The translations under genes were made by a program, and so were the position numbers. The notes under the pieces were generated by a model. The model worked only from the letters and a program-made list of their open reading frames with translations, was not told the origin of the DNA and did no database searches. This document shows, in pieces, positions 58,329-64,000 of a DNA stretch of 64,000 bases. The stretch spans positions 248,001 through 312,000 of the forward strand of contig JAKSZP010002654.1 in the NCBI GenBank assembly GCA_022478985.1. Direction: 5' to 3'. The number at the start of each line of letters is the position of its first letter. Positions within the stretch are counted from its first letter, which is position 1. The DNA is from Massospora cicadina (taxonomy: Eukaryota > Entomophthoromycota > Entomophthoromycetes > Entomophthorales > Entomophthoraceae).

Positions 58329-58750
58329 ACGCCTCCCTCAAGATCCTGTAAGAGGGGGTATAGAGCCGAAGGAATCTTCCATTTACTTGGTTCACCACTT
58401 TCCCTGTTTAACATCATCAATGGAGTACTCCAAGTAATCTTGAGAATGACCTTATAAGGTCCATCCACAGAATGTCAAGCTTGTTCTGTCAACCTCTGAG
58501 TCAATGGTGATAAAAGAGAATGTGGTCACCTAAATTAAAAAATTAGTAAGGAGTGTCAGCCAAAAAATAAATTGGGATGTCTCCCTTTCTGTGGTGGTGA
58601 CAATGCCTTAAGTGGCTTGGGCTTGACGCAAGATAATTCATCAGCTAAGGCCATATTAACCTTTGGCGATACTAGTCAAATCCGCCGATCTGGTTGCACA
58701 GGGTAAAACCCACTGGCAATGTATGAATCATATGGTGATCGCTAATCCTC
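58329..58750 (-). pseudogene. Gyp-I 3' internal end
   Basis: Matches the Gyp-F 3' internal end (44.2-44.59 kb) in order: GCCTTAGCTGATGA, TCACCACCA, CTCTATACCCC. It is cut off where Gyp-J starts; the rest presumably lies right of the window. Coding remnants are not identifiable. Confidence 0.6.
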
Positions 58751-58754
58751 AATA

Positions 58755-59146
58755 AATAACAATGAAGTATTAATATAACGAGCTATTGCCTCACTGAAAC
58801 CCAGTTTATTCATTAAATAATAATGGACTACTTCCCATAAACCCTCTTCTTCACTATTCTTCCAAAAAAACCATCATCATTCTTACGCTCAACTCTTAAT
58901 CCTTGTTATTCCAAATCAGTCTTGACCCTTCCGCTTAGTAATTTTATTATTTGCTACAGTTTTAGGTGTTTCATTCTATCATCAAAATTTTGGCATAATT
59001 TCCTCGATTTTCCAAACTATGAATAGTTTAATCAATTTGACTCACATCAACATAATCTTCCGCTCAATTTTTGCAGCTTACTTTGACTCTAAATCATGAT
59101 CCACTGGATATATAGCTTATTTTCCAGTCATATCAATTTCTCAACA
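58755..59146 (-). repeat. Gyp-J 3' LTR (minus), lower boundary approximate
   Basis: On minus the internal region ends in GTCAGGGGGTAA (59147-59158), a typical gypsy polypurine tract, then TGTTGAGAAATTG begins the LTR. TTATTTATTGAGG occurs near its lower end. The lower limit is set by where Gyp-I similarity resumes. The partner 5' LTR is outside the window. Confidence 0.6.
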
Positions 59147-59187
59147 TTACCCCCTGACTGGACAACAAGCTCTTATTGCTTGTATGC

Positions 59188-60254
59188 TCAGAGGAACTTT
59201 GTGTGAACCCAGTTGATAATCCAACCATCCATGGGTTCCTTAATGGTGTAGAAATCAAGTCCAGTCTTCTCAATTATTTCAAATGGTCTGGTCCAAACGT
59301 TGGCAAGCTTGTTCTTCCTTCCAAATCCATGTTGGTTGTGGAACAAGACATGATCTCCTACATCATACTGTGGGAGTCCACTACGCCTACTTTTGTCCAC
59401 CATCTGATCCCAAATCTTCTTAGTCAAAATGATAGAATAAGATTCCATTTGTAACTTTATCAATGTGTCTGTTAAGTTGGTCAGTAACGCTGCAGTTCTA
59501 CTCTGCCAGTATCCTCCACACAGGAGTAAAGCAATGCTGGCAAAGCTGGATGTCTACCTTAAAGTAATTGAAAAGGACTCTTTCTGGTTGAAAAGTGGTA
59601 GCTGATATTATATGCAAAAATGGAGGTGGATAAGAGGGTACTCCATTTAGAGGGCTGATCCTTTATAAGGTTGCAGAGAATTTTCCTCAAGGTTCCGTTG
59701 ACCCATTCCACCATTCCATTAGATTCAGGGTGGTATGAGTTAGTCAATACCCTCCATATTGCCATCAATTCGTTCAACTTGGGCAGGATATGTGACGTGA
59801 ATTTGGTTCCATTGTCCGTGAGGATAAACTGTGGACAACCATGTCTCTGTATGACACACTCAATGATGAACTTGGCGGAGGTGACACCCCCAAACCATCG
59901 ATTAGTCTTGCTTCCACCCATTGTATCAAATGATCAATTGCTACTATTTTATTTCAGAGTGGTTAGAACCAGTTGGCAGAGGCCCCACCACATTAAGAGA
60001 AACAGTATACCATGCAACCCAAGGCTTAACCAGCTTGTAGGTGGTCTTCTTATGGAAAGGTTTATCCACTTGGCACTGGTGACAACAAGAAGCCGTCTCA
60101 AGCACATCACAGTGAACGTTCTTCTAATAGTAATGGGGTCACAAGAACTCCATTGTTTTCCACAACCTTTATGACCTACCGCCCTATGTGCATCAAAGTA
60201 TTTGCCAGTCTGGTGGAGGGTTTCGGGAAGCTCAACATCAATTCTCCAATACAC
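59188..60254 (-). pseudogene. Gyp-J integrase
   Basis: Minus strand. 60254-59949 holds the zinc-finger end and start of the core in broken frames. 59921-59559 (120 codons) has LTDNGTKFTSH (second core Asp) and ESNGMVEWVNGTLRK, with the Glu kept, then FAYNISYHFSTRKSPF. 59463-59188 has the tail YDVGDHVLF...LANVWTRPFEI. The protein ends without a chromodomain, right before the polypurine tract. It inserts the cDNA into the genome; this copy is split over frames. Confidence 0.85.
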
Positions 60255-60286
60255 TTGTATAATTCCCTATTGCGCAAGAAGGTATC

Positions 60287-61580
60287 TCATCTAAGCCCAT
60301 CTAACAATTTGATCATTTGTGACAGCTTATCATGATTATTTCCCACAATCATCTTCATATACATGATGTCAGCCAAATTCACCATAGTGACAAACATTGG
60401 TAACTGTGAGAGATGGTCCTTATTCTGATGCATCGCCTCTGGCCAATGTACAATATCAAAGTCATCTGCTTGGAGCTTCAGAGCCCACCACGCGAGCCAC
60501 CCTTCTGGTTCCCAAAGATTCTGCAGCCAACACAAGGAGGCATGGATAGTTACCACTTTAAATTTTCACCCCATGGAGGTATACCCAAAACTTTTTATAA
60601 GCATATATCACCGCCAAGCACTTCCGCTTAGTCACAGTGTAATTTTGTTTATGACAATTCAGGCTTTGACTATAAAACGCCTCAGGGTGCTCCACGCCAT
60701 CATCATTTTTTTGGGATAGCAAGGCACTATGGCGGAAAAGGGAAGCGCCCATTTGTGAAATAGTTCCTTATCAAAATTAGGATATTGCAAAACAGACGCA
60801 CGAGCCAACACAGTACGCAGGACATCAAAAGCATTCTGACATCACTCCATCCAGTTGAAGGTCGCACTTTTTTTTAATAACTCAAGGAGCGGTGCCCCAT
60901 CGCAACTAAAGTTGGGAATGAACCTCTGGTAGTAACCGATCATCCCCAAAAACACCTGGATATCTCGCTTGTTGCCCAGCCAAGTCATTTTACATATAGC
61001 CTCCACCTTTGCTTGCTGCAGTTTAAAACCTTTTAAGTCCACCACGTATCCAAAGTATTCCTATTGCTCTTTGAAAAATGGCATTTCCAGAGCTTGATCT
61101 TGATGTTATCAGCAGCAAGTTGGCAGAACACTTGTTCTAAGTGGTCAAGATGCTCTGTGATTATCCGCATGAACACATTGATATCATTGAGGTAGACTGG
61201 AACGCAGGTTAGCTTCAAGTCACCCAAGATTGTATCCATAACACACTGGAACGTAGTCAGGGCGTTGAACAACCCTTGAGGCATATGCGTGGGTTGGAAC
61301 AACCACTTTGAGGTGATATAGCGCATTTTTCACATTCCACCGCTGGCAACTCAATCTGCCAGTACCCCAAAATTAAGTCTGTGGCAGAGAAGTGGTTAGC
61401 GTCTTCCAGCTGATCTAAAGCTTCATTAATCTGCAGGAGAGGATAGGAATCCTTCTTAGTGGCACTATTAAGCTTCTGATAGTTGATGACCATCCGATTT
61501 GTGCCATCCTTTTTCTTAACAATGAGCACTAGCAATGCCCATGGACTCTTGGACGGCTCTAACATCCCTTGACTCATCAA
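60287..61580 (-). pseudogene. Gyp-J reverse transcriptase and RNase H
   Basis: RT 61580-61257: SPWALLVLIVKKKDGTNRM, INYQKLNSATKKDSYPL, ILGYWQIELP. 61326-61033: MPQGLFNALTTFQ and YLND in place of YLDD, a D-to-N change in the catalytic pair. 61045-60842: KGFKLQQAKVEAI and DIQVFLGMIGYYQRFIPNF. RNase H 60752-60558: EAFYSQSLNCHKQNYTVTKRKCLAVIYA; 60556-60287: EPEGWLAWWALKLQADDFDIVH. The frames are almost contiguous, so few indels separate them. Confidence 0.85.
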
Positions 61581-62101
61581 TTTGTCTACTTCATTATAGA
61601 CTACTTTCTCTGCAGCCTAGGAGCACTAAATAGGCCGTGAACAAATAGTGGGGTAATTGCCTATGTCCACCCAAAGCACCTTACTTCATGTGCACCCCAA
61701 ATCATGGTCATCAGAAGCAAAAATTTCTCTGTGTTTTTTCAAACAGGGCCATTGCCCTATCTTTATGTTCCTCCAACAACCCAGCCAGAGCTTCCCACGG
61801 AACCACTGCCAATTTTCCAAATGATAATTTTACTGGTAGGTTTAGTCCTCCCATGAACTGAAATCATGAATACGGTGAACCTCATCACTAGGGGCCAAGT
61901 GTAAATATTCCACCATTTGGTGCCTTTGGACCGTCATAGCCTCATTCTGCAGGTTTGCTATCGACGCCTTCACTTCCCCCTGCCCTGGTAAAAGTACCCT
62001 GGTGCCACATGAGGTTTGAGTCAGGATTTCTGTTAGGGACCCATAAAATCCCCATAAAAGCCTTCATGGATATCAATCTCAAGCTCCGTCCCTAGTGTGA
62101 C

Positions 62102-62386
62102 TTAATGCCCAGAAGGTATGCTTAGCATACTCACAGCCTGTAGCAGAATATTGTTATACTCATAAATTTGATTATGAAGGGCTCTGGTCCTCCACTTCAT
62201 CTGCCAATAATGAACAGGAATCACCTCATTGCTATATGCTAGATTAATCTGACTGGAGCAAGTTGGGTCCTTTGGGACTCCGCATGAGGTAAAGTAAATG
62301 GGGATCTGTTGTCCTAGAATAATAGTTTCTTCCGCCATATTGACCACAGCCCTAAATCGCCGCATGAATGCAGCTCTGATCAACAT
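62102..62386 (-). pseudogene. Gyp-J protease-region fragment
   Basis: 94 codons starting DMLIRAAFMRRFRAVVNMA with an Asp codon before it; the Y-D-x-L-x-G-x-x-F-hydrophobic pattern follows the protease fold in gypsy pol. The active-site DTG itself was not found; it should lie between 62.4 and 62.8 kb, where frames are broken. Confidence 0.5.
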
Positions 62387-62909
62387 GTCATAATTGTTAT
62401 TAAGAAAACCACAGATGAAGTGGATGCCTCAACTTACCCAAACCTCAAAGTCAACGCGCTTTATGCACCCTCTGACTCAGTGCGCTGTGTCCCCGCGGTG
62501 TCCTATATAATACTCAGTGTTCCACATCAGGCTTCATTGGAAGCTTGGCTATGAGCTTGGTAAATATTATATTGACTGGAGTGCCAGTATTAATTATCGC
62601 TCAAATTTTGTTATTTTGTACAAAAATGTCACAGTATGTACACTCCAAATAAGAAGAACCGTTGGTGTTTAGTACATAAACATCCAAGGACTTTTGGCTA
62701 TCCAAAAAGTGAGAATAATGGCACTGACATGTATATACTTCTGGGAAATTTTCTCTACTGGAATCGCTACTTTCACCCCCTCTAGAGATGTGACATGTGT
62801 TAAAGATTCACCTTCAACTGTACCCTTATGCTCAAGGATTTGTCAGGCGTATGGCTTTTGTACATCCAGTAGAACTCCAAGTATGCATTATTATGGTCTC
62901 TCCTTTGGT

Positions 62910-64000
62910 TTAAGGCCAATATACCTTAGGGGACTTGATGATATAATAAATTGTCCAGGTGAGTACTGGACTGACACAAAGCAACTCATGGGAATCATCA
63001 GGGACAAATAGGTTTGATTTAGTAGAAGTAGAGCGTCCCATCTCTACTCTGCTTGGCCTTTTCCCTGTTCGTTTGGGGCAAATGGTAATGCATGGACATT
63101 CAGTTTGCTTGAACAGCAAGCTGAATAATGGCTTTGTTGGCCACACGAGAAACAAGCATTTGTAAATGGTACTCATCTCTGCAGCACATCCATAGTTTAG
63201 GTCTGAAATTAAATGATGGATAGTAATTTGGCTGAGGGAGAACTGACTGAGGAAATGTGTATGGAAGAGACTTTCCAGAACATCAAATGGGAGAGTATTC
63301 CTCAACGGATTAGAACCAAGTCATTGCTGTCAAATTTCTGATAAATGTTAACGGTTGCAGGGGCTTTCTGTTCCACATTGGGAGCACTAAAAGCGACGGA
63401 TAGACAACATAAATGACTGACATTTTCAATAGCTCCATGTCATCTTGAGAATGTAAGACATAGATTATGTAGTTCTCAATATGGCTTAACAGCTGCTGTC
63501 ATCACTACGCCCACCTCCTCATTAGTTAAGATATTTTCTCCTCCAGAGGCTGTTGTGACCAAGCAGCCTCCACCACCTTTCAAGTCTAGTACTGGAAAGG
63601 GAGGAAGAAATGTGGTCCCAATAAACCAGCTGAGGTGGAAGAGGATGGGGACCCCCAGATCCTGACAACAAAGCCTCTTCGATTTCAAGCCTATGGCGAT
63701 CAGGGTTGAAATTGCTAATGCGCAGAGTAGGAATGGGGGCCCAAGCAGCAGCAGCGGGTGAAACTCTGATTGCAACAACACGGTATAGATATTGGCTTCC
63801 TCACTGAGACCAAGTCCAAACCTGCGGTGGAAGAGGACTGGGCTTTCCAGTTTCCTCTAAAACAATCATTTTTACTCTCACTTGGTAGATCAAATAAACT
63901 TGGACTCGCCCTTAGGGGAGGGAAAGAGGGAAGGGGAGAAACCAAAGGGGGTATTTTGGTTTGGTGGGCGGACAAGGTTAAGGTGTTGGATAAAAGTGTA
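62910..64000 (-). pseudogene. Gyp-J gag with CCHC knuckle, runs off right edge
   Basis: On minus at 63113-63154 one frame reads CFSCGQQSHYSACC, a CX2CX4HX4C nucleocapsid knuckle. Frames at 63975-63715 and 63781-63476 give upstream Pro/Ser/Leu-rich pieces; MSAHQTKIPPL at 63975 may be near the start. The knuckle frame is not the longest one there, so frameshifts are present. Gag packages element RNA into particles. Confidence 0.65.
63113..63154 (-). other. CCHC zinc knuckle of Gyp-J gag
   Basis: 14 codons, CFSCGQQSHYSACC, all four ligands present (first, fourth, ninth and fourteenth residues). It identifies the surrounding region as gag and fixes its frame. Confidence 0.8.

Noticed and set aside
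1..64000. tRNA, rRNA, CRISPR arrays, prokaryotic operons
   Set aside because: No cloverleaf-type sequence, ribosomal core sequence, regularly spaced repeats or Shine-Dalgarno-led gene series were seen.

Overview
This window is eukaryotic and contains almost nothing except transposable elements, most of them dead and inserted into one another. I found no host gene, tRNA, rRNA or CRISPR array. The AT-rich background, the decayed Ty3/gypsy elements (at least one a chromovirus with a C-terminal chromodomain), a LINE whose ORF1 has a CCHC knuckle and whose ORF2 ends in a zf-RVT motif, and a mariner remnant suggest a large, repeat-swollen genome. I favour a fungus of the expanded rust type, because the chromodomain gypsy proteins and the LINE look fungal, but I cannot fix the species from sequence alone.

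Labels used below: Gyp-A to Gyp-J are LTR retrotransposons, numbered by left end. Left part (1-15.8 kb): Gyp-A (minus, LTR plus start of a coding region, runs off the left edge) abuts Gyp-B (minus; gag, DTGS protease). A 551-bp palindrome built from two opposed mariner 3' halves sits inside Gyp-B gag. An AT-rich unassigned stretch follows (about 4.15-7.44 kb), then a compact unit carrying a LINE-type ORF1 without any reverse transcriptase (7.44-9.29 kb), then Gyp-C (minus, 9420-15617).

Central part (15.8-57.7 kb) is one nest that can be unpicked. Gyp-D (plus; 15768-57736) is the outermost. Its 3' LTR is split by Gyp-E (minus; 20662-56938; near-matching 5-bp flanks). Gyp-E contains a TIR-like small element (22.16-22.72 kb), a LINE (24427-29689, minus, flanked by a perfect 19-bp duplication), Gyp-F (plus; 30449-45064) at its gag/protease boundary, and Gyp-H (plus; 47516-55420, perfect 5-bp duplication GACTT). 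Gyp-F in turn contains Gyp-G (plus; 34354-40309), a minus-strand LTR fragment, and a 54-bp poly(A) retroposon with a perfect 15-bp duplication. The order of events is therefore D, then E, then F/H/LINE, then G. Gyp-H and the LINE look youngest (GC-richer, near-identical LTRs or perfect duplications); D and E are the most decayed.

Right part (57.7-64 kb): the 3' end of a second Gyp-F-family copy (Gyp-I, minus) is interrupted by Gyp-J (minus), whose 3' LTR, integrase, RNase H, RT, protease region and gag with a CCHC knuckle run to the right edge.

No protein-coding transposon gene in the window is intact. Several in-frame stops in Gyp-H are what C-to-T change would make of CAG, CAA, CGA and TGG codons. 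All identifications are by eye from motifs and repeat comparison; nothing was searched against a database.
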